This document shows positions 34,286 through 43,360 of a DNA stretch of 64,000 nt, piece after piece. Made by a program: the position numbers and the translations under genes. The notes under the pieces were generated by a model. That model worked only from the letters and a program-made list of their open reading frames with translations. It was not told where the DNA came from and ran no database searches. Source of the stretch: Tropicimonas sp033101155 (GTDB lineage: Bacteria; Pseudomonadota; Alphaproteobacteria; Rhodobacterales; Rhodobacteraceae); NCBI RefSeq assembly GCF_033101155.1, contig NZ_JAWMPX010000001.1:248001-312000 (forward strand). The letters are read 5' to 3'. How positions within the stretch are numbered: position 1 is the stretch's first letter; every line of letters begins with the position of its first letter.

Positions 34286-35872
34286 TCAGCGCAGAGCGGC
34301 TGGCATTCGTGTCCAGACTTTCGGCGGAGGATCTCCCGCACCCGTGGTTTCGTTGACCAGCGAGAAGGCCACAAGCGTGGCATGGCCGACCAGCGGCGCG
34401 AAGCGGCAATTCACCACCTGCCCGTCAGTGCGCCGGACAATAGCGGACCACTCCGCGCGTTCATGCGGCTGGACCACGAAGTCCCGCAGGTCGCCCCATG
34501 TCGGGCTCGGCTGACAGGCCTGTTGCCAGCGCTGCGTAGCTTCGACGATCCCGGTATCGCCAAGAGATGCCTGCGGGTCGTGATCCCAGAGCTGGATATA
34601 GGCCGCGTTGGATTGGATCATGCTGCCGGAATTGGAGAAGACCGCGATCGCCTCCTCGACGGAATCGAGCACGGCCTGTGCGAGTTCCAACTCGGCCCGG
34701 AATTGGCGGGTAAGGGAAATCTCGGAGCTGATATCCTCGAATAGGAAGGCGATTGCGCCGTCGGGATGGGGTCGACCGGTCACGCGATAGGTCTGTCCGG
34801 CGGGAAGCGTCCATGTCTCCTGATAGGTTCCCGAGGCGGCGGCGCTTTCCAGCTCGACGATCTTGTGACGCCAACTCTTGAAGTCCTTTGGCTCCGGGGT
34901 GCGCTGTTTCTGGCGCAGCTTGTCGAGGAATTCGAACAGGCTCGGCCGGCTGGAGAGGAATTGGGGTTCAAGTGCCGAGAGATCTGTCAGGGCCGGGTTG
35001 AACAGGGCCAGCCGACGTTCGCGGTCAAAGACGGCGAGACCGGTGGGCAGATGCGCAAAGGTCTTGGTGAGCGTCTGTACGAACTCGCGCAGGGCACCTT
35101 CGGCCCGCACCAGCTTGTCGGCCGGAAGGGCAAACAGCAGCGTGTCCTCGCCAGACGGCTCCGAGAAGCTGTCATACCAGCTGTCTTCCTCCGCCTGCGG
35201 CGGCCGTAGAGACAGGCGGCGCGGATTCTGGGAGGAATCCGGCCCGACCGGACGGTCTGCGAAAATACGGGGCAGGGGCCAACCGACCGATTCGTCTTCC
35301 GGTTGAAGCTCTTCGGCCAGTTCGACATAAGCACCGTTGGCCCAGCGGACCGCACCGGTCGCGTCTTCCTTCCAGACCAGCATCGGAGCGGCATCGACGA
35401 CACCACGCAGGGTCGCCAGTTCCTCCATCACCGCAGTCTGGTTGTAACCGGTGTCGGTCGAATCTTCGGCTCCAGGCGCGTCGCTGACCACGATCCGCGC
35501 CAGTCCACCGCGCCACTCGGCCTCGATGCATTCGCCGGTATCACTGCGAAGGACAAGATATTGCTGTTCTGCCAAGAGGCTGATTTCATCCGAAAAACCC
35601 GGAAACCGGCGTTCGAGTACAGCAAGGAGGCGCGGCCATTCGCCGAGGAAATCCGGACCTGTTTCCAGCAACGCACGCGCCTGGTGAGTTGCATCGACCA
35701 GCATGCGATCCTTGAACAGGAAAACGACCGGCTCGCCCATGTCGTCTATCGGTGTCCAGCTTATACGCCGCGCTGGCTGGAACCAGGACATCACCAGCAA
35801 CGCCAAAAGGGCCGTTCCCAGAGAGGATACAACCATGACGATACCAAGGGTGAGATCAATCTGATCCATCAC
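34286..35872 (-). CDS. Membrane-anchored multi-PAS sensor-like protein without kinase domain
   Basis: The 528-residue protein has one N-terminal transmembrane helix (LGIVMVVSSLGTALLALLVMSWF). At least three PAS-like segments follow (about residues 145-200, 255-380 and 395-500), for example DAAPMLVWKEDATGAVRWANGAY and LDSVEEAIAVFSNSGSMIQSNAAY. No histidine-kinase H-box or N/G ATP-binding motif, GGDEF or EAL is visible, so any output must be through another protein. It is 73 bases downstream of regB on the same strand, which suggests cotranscription and perhaps a role in redox sensing. Confidence 0.75.
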   Translation of the reverse strand: MMDQIDLTLGIVMVVSSLGTALLALLVMSWFQPARRISWTPIDDMGEPVVFLFKDRMLVDATHQARALLETGPDFLGEWPRLLAVLERRFPGFSDEISLLAEQQYLVLRSDTGECIEAEWRGGLARIVVSDAPGAEDSTDTGYNQTAVMEELATLRGVVDAAPMLVWKEDATGAVRWANGAYVELAEELQPEDESVGWPLPRIFADRPVGPDSSQNPRRLSLRPPQAEEDSWYDSFSEPSGEDTLLFALPADKLVRAEGALREFVQTLTKTFAHLPTGLAVFDRERRLALFNPALTDLSALEPQFLSSRPSLFEFLDKLRQKQRTPEPKDFKSWRHKIVELESAAASGTYQETWTLPAGQTYRVTGRPHPDGAIAFLFEDISSEISLTRQFRAELELAQAVLDSVEEAIAVFSNSGSMIQSNAAYIQLWDHDPQASLGDTGIVEATQRWQQACQPSPTWGDLRDFVVQPHERAEWSAIVRRTDGQVVNCRFAPLVGHATLVAFSLVNETTGAGDPPPKVWTRMPAALR

Positions 35873-35945
35873 AAACCCGATTTCTTACAAAACCTTTCTC
35901 AAGCCATAGGTCACGAAAGGTTAACCTGCCGTTAAGCCTTTGGTC

Positions 35946-37346
35946 TCAACCAACCGGAAAGGGAATGTTTTCGCCCAGACCTTCATCCGACTCGTCTCCC
36001 TCTGCCCCGATCGACGCGCGACTCCAGGCAACCTCGACAATTGCGCCACTGCGCGCCGGGCGCTCGGCCTCGGTCAGGAACGGGTCGGACCCGTTGGAGA
36101 AGGTCAACGTGCCGCCGGAACGCTCCAGCAGCGTTTTGGCGATGAACAGCCCTAGCCCCATGCCCTCATATTCCGGCCTCTTGGCACGTTCGGCAGCGGA
36201 TTTGCGGATGCGCATGAAGGGATCGCCGATCCGGCCAAGCGCCTGCGGTGGGAAGCCATGCCCGTCATCGGCGATGCGGATGATGATTTGCTCCGGCGTC
36301 CAGCGCGCATCGACCCAGACGGTCTCTTGTGAAAAGTCGACCGCGTTCTGCACAAGGTTTCGCAACCCGTGGATGATCTCCGGGCGGCGATAGATCGAAG
36401 GTTGGCGCGCTCCGCCATCCTTGCCGGGGGAGACATCGAAGAGGATCTCCTTGCCGCGCTCGACATGCGGCTCGGCGGCCTCGCGGATCACCGTGTCCAG
36501 CGGCGCCTGACGCATATGCAGGTCGTCCTTCCCGGCGCGCCCCATGGAACGAAGGATATCACGGCAGCGGTCGGCCTGGTCACGGACCAGTTCGGCATCT
36601 TCGCGCAGCATCTCGTTGTCTTCGAGTTCCTCGATCATCTCGGAGCTGACCAGCTTGATCGTCGCCAGCGGTGTACCCAATTCATGCGCGGCCGCTGCCA
36701 CGACGCCGCCGAGATCGGTCAGCTTCTGCTCCCGCGAGAGGGCCATCTGCGTCGCCACCAGCGCGTCGGACATTGAATGGACCTCGTTTGCCACCCGCCG
36801 CGCATAGAGCGCCATGAAACCGATGCCGACCACGATGGCGATCCAGAAACCGAAGCGGAAGATGTCCGGCATGTTGAGAAGGAGCCCGTCAGAGGTTCGC
36901 AAAGGCAGGTAAAAGAAGCCGAGAAGGGAAATGTAGAGCACCGCCGTTCCCGCCATCAGCGCCGTGGAGCGCAGCCGGAGAGTCGTGGCGGCAATGGTTA
37001 CTGGGGCAAGCAGGAGAAAGGCGAATGGGTTGTTCAGCCCGCCGCTCAGGTAAAGCAGGAAGGCGTGTTGCGACAGATCGAAGAGCAGCGTCAGCAGAGT
37101 CTCGTTCTCCGAGAGACGCTTGTTGGGCGGATAGACGAAGGAGGCCAGCAGGTTGGCGGTGATCGATACACCGACCGCCATCAGGCAGAGACCGATTTCG
37201 AGCTGGAGGTCATAGAGGACGATGGAGGCAACGATCGCCGCAAGCTGACCCGAGACGGCGACCCATCGCAGCACGATCAGGGTCCGCAGACGGACCCAAT
37301 GGCTTCTCGACATTCCGTCGAAAACCGGGAAGGAAGGTTCGGCCAT
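35946..37346 (-). CDS. regB: Redox sensor histidine kinase RegB (PrrB)
   Basis: The 466-residue sensor has six predicted transmembrane helices with the quinone-binding heptapeptide GGLNNPF at 102-108. A kinase core carries the H-box at His221 (AHELGTPLATIKL) and the redox-active cysteine at Cys261 (ADRCRDILRSMGRAGKDDLHM). N, G1 and G2 boxes end the protein. It phosphorylates RegA when the respiratory quinone pool is reduced. The ATG at 37346 is chosen over the upstream extension, which lacks family similarity. It diverges from senC over 97 bases and is the global photosynthesis, respiration and nitrogen redox switch in relatives. Confidence 0.95.
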   Translation of the reverse strand: MAEPSFPVFDGMSRSHWVRLRTLIVLRWVAVSGQLAAIVASIVLYDLQLEIGLCLMAVGVSITANLLASFVYPPNKRLSENETLLTLLFDLSQHAFLLYLSGGLNNPFAFLLLAPVTIAATTLRLRSTALMAGTAVLYISLLGFFYLPLRTSDGLLLNMPDIFRFGFWIAIVVGIGFMALYARRVANEVHSMSDALVATQMALSREQKLTDLGGVVAAAAHELGTPLATIKLVSSEMIEELEDNEMLREDAELVRDQADRCRDILRSMGRAGKDDLHMRQAPLDTVIREAAEPHVERGKEILFDVSPGKDGGARQPSIYRRPEIIHGLRNLVQNAVDFSQETVWVDARWTPEQIIIRIADDGHGFPPQALGRIGDPFMRIRKSAAERAKRPEYEGMGLGLFIAKTLLERSGGTLTFSNGSDPFLTEAERPARSGAIVEVAWSRASIGAEGDESDEGLGENIPFPVG

Positions 37347-37443
37347 GTAGCGGCGCTCCTGACTCTCGTATTTCGGCTCGTCCAACCTAGATAACTGGGT
37401 GTCCGGGCGGCGGCAAACGGGTTCGGGGCCCGGAGGAGGGAAG

Positions 37444-38064
37444 ATGAAGACCAGTAGGATTGCAATCCTGGCCGGGGTCGCGGTGGCGGCCGTGATCGGC
37501 GGCACGCTGTTCGTTACGATGGGTGGCGAGCCGGATGTCTACGCCGAGTGCCGGAGCGGCGCGGTGGCCGGCGGCAGCGAAACGATTGGTGGGCCGCTCG
37601 AATTGGTCAGCGAGACCGGCGAGACGGTGACCGACAAAGAGATCTTCACCCGCCCCTCGCTGCTCTATTTCGGCTATACCTATTGCCCGGATGTCTGCCC
37701 GCTGGACACGGTGCGCAATGCCGAGGCGGTCGATATCCTCAAGGAGCGTGGCCATGACGTGCAGCCGATCTTCGTCTCGGTCGATTTCGGGCGGGACGAT
37801 GCGCAGTCGATGGCGGATTTCACCTATAACCTGCATGAGGACATGCTCGGTCTCACCGGCTCTGAGGAACAGATTCGCGCGGCTTCCAAGGCCTATCGGA
37901 CCTATTTTTCCATTCGCGACCCGGAGGACGAGTATTACCTCATCGACCATTCGACCTTCACCTATCTCGTCTATCCCGAGACTGGATTCGTGGAGTATTT
38001 CCGCCGTGAACTGACTCCGGATCAGCTGGCCGACAAGGTTCAGTGCTTCCTGGAGAAGGGGTGA
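37444..38064 (+). CDS. senC: SCO1/SenC/PrrC copper-binding thioredoxin-like protein
   Basis: The 206-residue protein is anchored by an N-terminal helix (IAILAGVAVAAVIGGTLFV) and faces the periplasm. It carries the copper ligands Cys81 and Cys85 in YCPDVCP and His169 in LIDHSTF, the SCO1 set. It delivers copper to, or reduces, the CuA or CuB site of cytochrome oxidase. It is transcribed away from regB and upstream of regA, the standard regB/senC/regA arrangement. The ATG at 37444 matches the signal-anchor start. Confidence 0.95.
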   Translation: MKTSRIAILAGVAVAAVIGGTLFVTMGGEPDVYAECRSGAVAGGSETIGGPLELVSETGETVTDKEIFTRPSLLYFGYTYCPDVCPLDTVRNAEAVDILKERGHDVQPIFVSVDFGRDDAQSMADFTYNLHEDMLGLTGSEEQIRAASKAYRTYFSIRDPEDEYYLIDHSTFTYLVYPETGFVEYFRRELTPDQLADKVQCFLEKG

Positions 38065-38183
38065 GGACGCAAGATTCGTTGCAAAGGGGCCACTTCCGTG
38101 TCGCAACTGTTTGACGCTGCGGCGACATGACACTAGTGTCCGGTCGAACGAAAAAACTCAAAAGCTAATGCCGGAGGCTGCCG

Positions 38184-38738
38184 ATGGTGGAGCGCGAACT
38201 GCAGGATATCGGCGAGGACAAGTCCCTTCTGATTGTGGATGATGACGAGCCGTTCCTGCGCCGTCTGACCCGGGCGATGGAGAAACGGGGCTTCGAACCC
38301 GAAATGGCCCAATCCGTTGCGGCGGGCAAAGCCGTTGCGACGGCACGACCGCCAGCCTATGCGGTGATCGACCTGCGGCTGGAGGACGGCAACGGGCTCG
38401 ACGTGGTCGAGGTGCTGCGCGAAAAGCGGCCTGATGCGCGGATCGTCGTGCTCACGGGCTATGGTGCGATCGCGACTGCGGTGGCCGCCGTGAAGATCGG
38501 CGCCACGGATTACCTCTCCAAGCCGGCCGATGCCAATGACGTCACAGCGGCGCTTCTGGCCAATGGCGACGCCCTGCCGCCGCCGCCGGAGAACCCGATG
38601 TCCGCCGACCGCGTGCGCTGGGAGCATATCCAGCGTGTCTACGAGCTTTGCGACCGCAATGTCTCCGAGACCGCGCGCCGGCTGAACATGCATCGCCGCA
38701 CGCTCCAGCGCATTCTCGCCAAGCGCAGCCCGCGCTGA
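38184..38738 (+). CDS. regA: Response regulator RegA (PrrA)
   Basis: The 184-residue protein has a receiver domain with acidic residues SLLIVDDDEPF, the phosphoacceptor Asp63 (AVIDLRLEDGNGLD) and the switch lysine in YLSKPAD. A proline-rich linker (PPPPEN) leads to a Fis-type helix-turn-helix (ETARRLNMHRRTLQRIL). RegA is the partner of RegB and controls photosynthesis, CO2 and N2 fixation, and oxidase genes in relatives. The sequence is close to the near-invariant RegA helix-turn-helix, which supports the assignment. Confidence 0.96.
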   Translation: MVERELQDIGEDKSLLIVDDDEPFLRRLTRAMEKRGFEPEMAQSVAAGKAVATARPPAYAVIDLRLEDGNGLDVVEVLREKRPDARIVVLTGYGAIATAVAAVKIGATDYLSKPADANDVTAALLANGDALPPPPENPMSADRVRWEHIQRVYELCDRNVSETARRLNMHRRTLQRILAKRSPR

Positions 38739-38742
38739 GGCG

Positions 38743-39144
38743 ATGCCTGGCCTCCTGACACGAACCCTGCAGCCGGCCTTCGTGGCCGGTTGTTTCGTTC
38801 TTGCAGGTTGCATGAATTCCAGTGCGCCATTGGCGCCGACCCCCACTGGAGCGGTCAGCTATGGTGCGCCCGTCGCAGAACCGATCTTCACCAGCGACGG
38901 CATCGAAGCTGGCGCAACCGGCCGCGAGATCGATTTCAACCGCGCCGAACCGGGTGCCATCGAAGCCATGTCCAAGCTGATGGGGCAGGGTCCGGTGAGC
39001 GTTTCACAGGCCTGCTCCGGACTGCGTGCGGCGCGCTGGAAAGATGGAACAACGCTTTTTTTCGAACTGAAACCATATGATCCGCCTGCTTTCGTCGGTT
39101 GGCGCAGGGCGTCAGGGCAGGCGGGTCAAACCTGCGCAATCTGA
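38743..39144 (+). CDS. Small lipoprotein of unknown function
   Basis: The 133-residue protein has a lipoprotein signal with lipobox LAGC (Cys23 in FVLAGCMN) followed by a proline/threonine-rich tether. The mature part contains two further cysteines (QACSG and TCAI), which could form a disulphide. I do not recognise a domain. It starts four bases after regA, so it may be cotranscribed, and converges on the next gene with an eight-base gap. Confidence 0.7.
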   Translation: MPGLLTRTLQPAFVAGCFVLAGCMNSSAPLAPTPTGAVSYGAPVAEPIFTSDGIEAGATGREIDFNRAEPGAIEAMSKLMGQGPVSVSQACSGLRAARWKDGTTLFFELKPYDPPAFVGWRRASGQAGQTCAI

Positions 39145-39152
39145 TCCGAGGC

Positions 39153-39704
39153 TCAGGGTCGGGCCGGCAAGGCCGCGATCAGGGTGCCGAGAATGGATTG
39201 CCCCCTCTCGACCGATTTCTCCTTTTCCGGAATCCGGTCGGTCAGCCGCAGCTTCACCATGCACGCGCCCCAGTCGAAGACAAAGAGCGTGTCGTTGATA
39301 ACTGGCTCGGTCTCGGAGTTGCTGGACAGATCCATCCTGAAGACAACAGGTTGAGTATCGTCCTTTGACGCCTGCCGGTAGAATACCGGCTTGGCTGTCG
39401 GACGATGGGCAAGCTGCTTGTTGCCGGCGACGACCTCCTGTGCGGCCAGGAAAAAGTATTGTTCTGATGTCCCTTCCGGGAGTGCATCCAGTCCGGCATC
39501 GAAGAAGGTGGCCGTCAGCAGGTCGCTGCTGTCATAAGTCACGGTGAATCCCTGCGTGGGGTCGGCATTTTCGGCCCGTGTCTGAACGACCGCCGAGTCC
39601 AGTTCGGACGGTGCCGCGTCGAACATTGTGCGACACCAATCCTGATCTGCCTGCGCCATGCCCGCGCCCAGCAACAGGCACACCGCCATATATCCCGCTT
39701 TCAT
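39153..39704 (-). CDS. Secreted protein of unknown function
   Basis: The 183-residue protein has a signal peptide (MAVCLLLGAGMAQA, cleavage after AQA) and two cysteines in the mature part (DWCRTMF and GACMVKL) that could pair. No known domain is recognised. The ATG at 39704 is chosen since it directly precedes the signal peptide; the frame extends 16 codons upstream without a signal. It lies 50 bases downstream of an HD-hydrolase gene on the same strand. Confidence 0.65.
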   Translation of the reverse strand: MKAGYMAVCLLLGAGMAQADQDWCRTMFDAAPSELDSAVVQTRAENADPTQGFTVTYDSSDLLTATFFDAGLDALPEGTSEQYFFLAAQEVVAGNKQLAHRPTAKPVFYRQASKDDTQPVVFRMDLSSNSETEPVINDTLFVFDWGACMVKLRLTDRIPEKEKSVERGQSILGTLIAALPARP

Positions 39705-39754
39705 TCCCGCGATCTCCTCCATGCGCTTCGTCGACGGGTCGAAGCCTTCCATGT

Positions 39755-40351
39755 TCAGGAGAGCAGGTCGAGCAGTTCCTCGTGCCGGTGGGTGAAGGCC
39801 GCGCGCACATCAACTGGCGGGCGCAAATGCAGGGTCAGTCCGGAGATCACTGTGGCATCCGGCTTGCCGAAGAACTTGTTGGATTCGGAGACCGAGAAAC
39901 CGGCAAGCTGCGTCGCTTCCAGCCAGGCGGAGATCCTGTCCGCCTTCTTGATCTGCTTTTTCACCTTGATCGGGATCTGAGCCGGAAGCCCGAACCGGAT
40001 ATGGATCGCCGCCGTCAGCCGATCGTCCAACGCACCGTAATTCGCTCCGATGGCTGATTTCACCGGCGAGATCATGTCCCCGATCACGTATTCCGGCGCA
40101 TCATGCAGCAAAGCTGCCAGCCGCCACTTGACCGGCGCGTCCGGATGGAGCCGCCCGAAGATCTCTTCGACCAGGACAGAGTGTTCGGCGACGGAATAGG
40201 CGAAATCTCCCGCAGTCTGCCCGTTCCAACGGGCGACGAAAGCGAGCCCATGGGCGATATCCTCGATCTCGATATCCATCGGCGTCGGGTCCAGAAGGTC
40301 CAGACGCCGACCGGAGAGCATGCGTTGCCAGGCGCGGGGGGCTTTTGCCAT
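39755..40351 (-). CDS. HD-domain phosphohydrolase (YfbR-like 5'-nucleotidase)
   Basis: The 198-residue protein shows HD-superfamily metal ligands: AEHSVLVEEIF for the first histidine, LLHDAPEYVIGD for the HD pair, and a later KADR for the last aspartate. YfbR removes phosphate from deoxynucleoside 5'-monophosphates; the match is by motif pattern and length only. It diverges from ahcY, with the 186-base gap 40352-40537 between them. Confidence 0.8.
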   Translation of the reverse strand: MAKAPRAWQRMLSGRRLDLLDPTPMDIEIEDIAHGLAFVARWNGQTAGDFAYSVAEHSVLVEEIFGRLHPDAPVKWRLAALLHDAPEYVIGDMISPVKSAIGANYGALDDRLTAAIHIRFGLPAQIPIKVKKQIKKADRISAWLEATQLAGFSVSESNKFFGKPDATVISGLTLHLRPPVDVRAAFTHRHEELLDLLS

Positions 40352-40537
40352 GGGCGGTCCTCGGGTGTTGCGGCTTTGTTCCTGTTGAGTAGCGAAATCG
40401 GGGGCGCTTGTGTAGCCCTGACATCGGGCCAGCGAGACCGCAAGCTTCCGTTAGGCGGAATACACCGCCAACCCTTGTCGGAACCTTCTGCGAACGCTAT
40501 GTCACCGGCCATCACCCAAGATCGCAAGGAGCGCAGC
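40352..40537. other. ahcY 5' leader / divergent promoter region with alternative hairpins
   Basis: The 186 bases between the HD gene and ahcY hold two overlapping inverted repeats in the ahcY sense. One is TTCCG-TTAGG-CGGAA (40446-40460) and the other GGCGG-AATACA-CCGCC (40454-40469). They share bases 40454-40460 and so exclude each other. ahcY leaders in Proteobacteria often carry SAH riboswitches, but I could not align this sequence to the SAH or SAM/SAH consensus. An AAGGAG stretch at 40525-40530, eight bases before the ATG, serves as ribosome-binding site. Confidence 0.35.
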
Positions 40538-41926
40538 ATGGCGCAGGATTACATCGTCAAGGACATTTCTCTGGCCGATTTTGGTCGCAAGGAGTTGGAT
40601 ATCGCCGAGACGGAAATGCCCGGCCTGATGGCGCTGCGTGAAGAATTTGGTGAGGCTCAGCCTCTCAAGGGGTCCCGGATCGTCGGCTCGCTGCATATGA
40701 CGATCCAGACCGCCGTGCTGATCGAGACGCTGGTCAAGCTTGGTGCCGATGTCCGCTGGGCCTCCTGCAACATTTTCTCAACCCAGGACCACGCTGCCGC
40801 CGCGATTGCAGCCGGTGGAGTGCCGGTCTTTGCGATCAAAGGTCAGTCTCTGGAAGAGCACTGGGACTATCTCGACCGCTCCTTCCAGTTCCCCGAGGGT
40901 GCGAACCTGATCCTCGATGATGGTGGCGACGCGACGCTTTACGTGCTGCTTGGCGCCCGCGCGGAGGCCGGCGAAGACGTCCTCGGTGTGCCGCAATCGG
41001 AAGAGGAAGAGGTCGTTTTCGCCCAGATCCGCAAGCGGATGGCGCAGAGCCCGGGTTGGTTCACCAAGACCCGTGCTGCGATCAGGGGCGTCTCCGAGGA
41101 GACCACGACCGGTGTCCACCGTCTCTATGACCTGCACAAGAAGGGCCTGCTGCCCTTCCCGGCGATCAACGTCAATGACTCGGTCACCAAGTCGAAATTC
41201 GACAACAAATATGGCTGCAAGGAATCGCTGGTGGACGGCATCCGCCGCGCCACGGACACGATGATGGCCGGCAAGACCGCCGTTGTTTGCGGCTATGGCG
41301 ATGTCGGCAAGGGATCCTCGGCGAGCCTGCGCGGCGCTGGCGCCCGCGTGAAAGTTACCGAGGTCGACCCGATCTGCGCGCTGCAGGCGGCAATGGACGG
41401 GTTCGAGGTGGTGCAGCTCGAAGACGCCGTCGCATCTGCCGATATCTTCATCACCACCACCGGCAACCGCGACGTGATCCGTCTCGAGCATATGCGCGAG
41501 ATGAAGGATATGGCGATTGTCGGCAATATTGGTCACTTCGATAACGAGATTCAGGTCGCTTCGCTGAAGAACCTGAAATGGACCAATATCAAGGACCAGG
41601 TGGACATGATCGAGATGCCGAACGGCAATCGCATGATCCTGCTCTCTCAGGGCCGCTTGCTCAATCTCGGCAATGCCACCGGCCATCCGAGCTTTGTGAT
41701 GTCGGCCTCCTTCACCAACCAGGTGCTGGCGCAGATGGAGCTTTGGCTGAACGCCGATGCCTATGGCAACGAGGTCATCATCCTGCCCAAGCATCTCGAC
41801 GAGAAGGTCGCGCGGTTGCATCTCGACCGGATCGGCGTTCGCCTCTCGGAGCTGTCGCCGGAGCAGGCCGAATATATCGGCGTGACCGTCGAAGGGCCGT
41901 TCAAGCCGGAGCATTATCGCTACTGA
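40538..41926 (+). CDS. ahcY: S-adenosyl-L-homocysteine hydrolase
   Basis: The 462-residue NAD-dependent enzyme splits S-adenosylhomocysteine into adenosine and homocysteine and so relieves product inhibition of methyltransferases. Motifs include GSLHMTIQTAVLIETL, NINDSV-type segment NVNDSVTKSKFDN, the NAD-binding VCGYGDVGKGSSA and the C-terminal PFKPEHYRY. A frame open upstream to 40103 is antisense to the HD gene and is not used. In Rhodobacteraceae ahcY usually follows regA, as here. Confidence 0.97.
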   Translation: MAQDYIVKDISLADFGRKELDIAETEMPGLMALREEFGEAQPLKGSRIVGSLHMTIQTAVLIETLVKLGADVRWASCNIFSTQDHAAAAIAAGGVPVFAIKGQSLEEHWDYLDRSFQFPEGANLILDDGGDATLYVLLGARAEAGEDVLGVPQSEEEEVVFAQIRKRMAQSPGWFTKTRAAIRGVSEETTTGVHRLYDLHKKGLLPFPAINVNDSVTKSKFDNKYGCKESLVDGIRRATDTMMAGKTAVVCGYGDVGKGSSASLRGAGARVKVTEVDPICALQAAMDGFEVVQLEDAVASADIFITTTGNRDVIRLEHMREMKDMAIVGNIGHFDNEIQVASLKNLKWTNIKDQVDMIEMPNGNRMILLSQGRLLNLGNATGHPSFVMSASFTNQVLAQMELWLNADAYGNEVIILPKHLDEKVARLHLDRIGVRLSELSPEQAEYIGVTVEGPFKPEHYRY

Positions 41927-41993
41927 CTTGATCCCGGCGCGGGTTCGGTTCAAGAGATCTCGGGATGGCAATATTTGTAAACCGAGGTCCAAG

Positions 41994-43208
41994 ATGACGG
42001 CTCCGATCGCTCTCAATGCAGAGGAAGGCGCCGCCCGTGCGGCGCGTTTCGCCGAGCAGTTCCTGCCGGCATGGCTCGATATCGCCTTGCCAGCGGGGAC
42101 CGGCCCGGCTCCGGTCGTCGAGGAGCTGCCGGACCTGAAGGGACCCACGACGACTCTCGCGCAGGCGCGCACCGCCTTCATGCTGGCGCAGCTCGGACGG
42201 ATGGGCGGCAATGCCCGGCTGATCGAGGCGGCGCACCGGATCAACGCGTTTGTCCTCCTTTACCTGCGCGATGAAGATGGTGGCTGCCGCTACGCGGTCA
42301 ATCCGGACGGCTCGCCGCTGGAGACGCCGGAGGCGAAACTGCGCCGGACCTATGATCAGAGCTTCGTCCTGCTGGCGCTGGTCACGCTGCGTGACGGGAT
42401 GTCGGAGGCGGTCAGCGAAGACGACATCGCCCGCTGCTGGTCTTTCATCGAGACCACCCTCAGCGATCCCGCCGCGGGCGCGCTTTGGGAAGATGACCGG
42501 ATGGCCGCCAAGGGCGCGGCGCCGGGCGATCTTCGCGCGCAAAACCCGCATATGCATATGCTGGAAGCACTGTTGCAGTGCTTTGAGGTGACGGGTGATC
42601 AGATCTGGGCCGAGCGGGCGCGCCGGATGGTGGCCGCAGGCGAGCGTTATTTCATCGACCCGGCCACGGGAGCCGTGCGCGAATTTGTCGGCCACGATCT
42701 TCTCCCCATCGACACGCCCGAAGGGCGCCGCCGCGAGCCGGGGCACCAGTATGAATGGGCCTGGCTGCTGCACCGCCACGCGGTCCTGACGGGCGATGCC
42801 GCTGCCGAGCAGCGCGTCGGGCGGATGCGGGGCTTTGCAACAGCCCATGGCTGGCGCACTGAGGGCCCTATGGCTGGCTCGCTTTACGACGCGCTCGATG
42901 CCGATGGCACCGTCACCGAACCAACCCATCTGCTTTGGCCACTGACCGAGGCGGGCAAGTTCCACGCTGCCACGGCTCGTGACATGGACGATGCCCGCTC
43001 CGCCCGCCGGGCGCGAGAGATTGCCGGTGTGATCTTCGGCCGGTATTTCGCGGCCGATGGCAGCCCGTCCTGGGTCAACCAGTTCGACGGCGCGGGAATG
43101 GTTACTTGGGATGCCGGCCTCTCGCGCCTGCTCTACCATGTCGCGCTCTTCGTGACGGAAGGCGCCTCGGCCGGGCTCTGGCCACTCAGCACGTCAGAAA
43201 CGGGTTGA
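41994..43208 (+). CDS. AGE-family epimerase/isomerase
   Basis: The 404-residue protein has the (alpha/alpha)6-barrel pattern of the N-acylglucosamine 2-epimerase superfamily. Conserved pieces are RRTYDQSFVLLALV, QNPHMHMLEALLQCFE, EPGHQYEWAWLLHRHA and EPTHLLWPLTEAGKFHAA, with catalytic-type histidines. Members interconvert mannose, fructose, glucose or GlcNAc/ManNAc; the substrate cannot be fixed. The ATG at 41994 has a weak AGG before it. It follows ahcY by 67 bases and is followed by a terminator. Confidence 0.88.
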   Translation: MTAPIALNAEEGAARAARFAEQFLPAWLDIALPAGTGPAPVVEELPDLKGPTTTLAQARTAFMLAQLGRMGGNARLIEAAHRINAFVLLYLRDEDGGCRYAVNPDGSPLETPEAKLRRTYDQSFVLLALVTLRDGMSEAVSEDDIARCWSFIETTLSDPAAGALWEDDRMAAKGAAPGDLRAQNPHMHMLEALLQCFEVTGDQIWAERARRMVAAGERYFIDPATGAVREFVGHDLLPIDTPEGRRREPGHQYEWAWLLHRHAVLTGDAAAEQRVGRMRGFATAHGWRTEGPMAGSLYDALDADGTVTEPTHLLWPLTEAGKFHAATARDMDDARSARRAREIAGVIFGRYFAADGSPSWVNQFDGAGMVTWDAGLSRLLYHVALFVTEGASAGLWPLSTSETG

Positions 43209-43242
43209 AACCGGCTTTTCCCTGACGCGGATTGGGCGAACT

Positions 43243-43272
43243 CCTGCCATAACAGGCATTTTTTTTCTTTTT
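43243..43272 (+). terminator. Rho-independent terminator after the AGE gene
   Basis: A short stem TGCC-ATAACA-GGCA is followed directly by eight T, one C and five T. It lies 36 bases beyond the stop of the AGE-family gene and would end the ahcY-AGE transcript before the DUF2853 gene. The stem is short, but the T run is strong. Confidence 0.6.
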
Positions 43273-43360
43273 ACCCGCGAATCCCGCGGCTAACGTGGGC
43301 GCGGGTGGCGCAAGTCGCGCCGACCGTATTCAAGAGTGTGTTGAAAAGGGAAGGGATACA

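Noticed and set aside
40352..40537. SAH or SAM/SAH riboswitch upstream of ahcY
   Set aside because: The conserved core of those classes could not be aligned by eye, so only the hairpins are reported.
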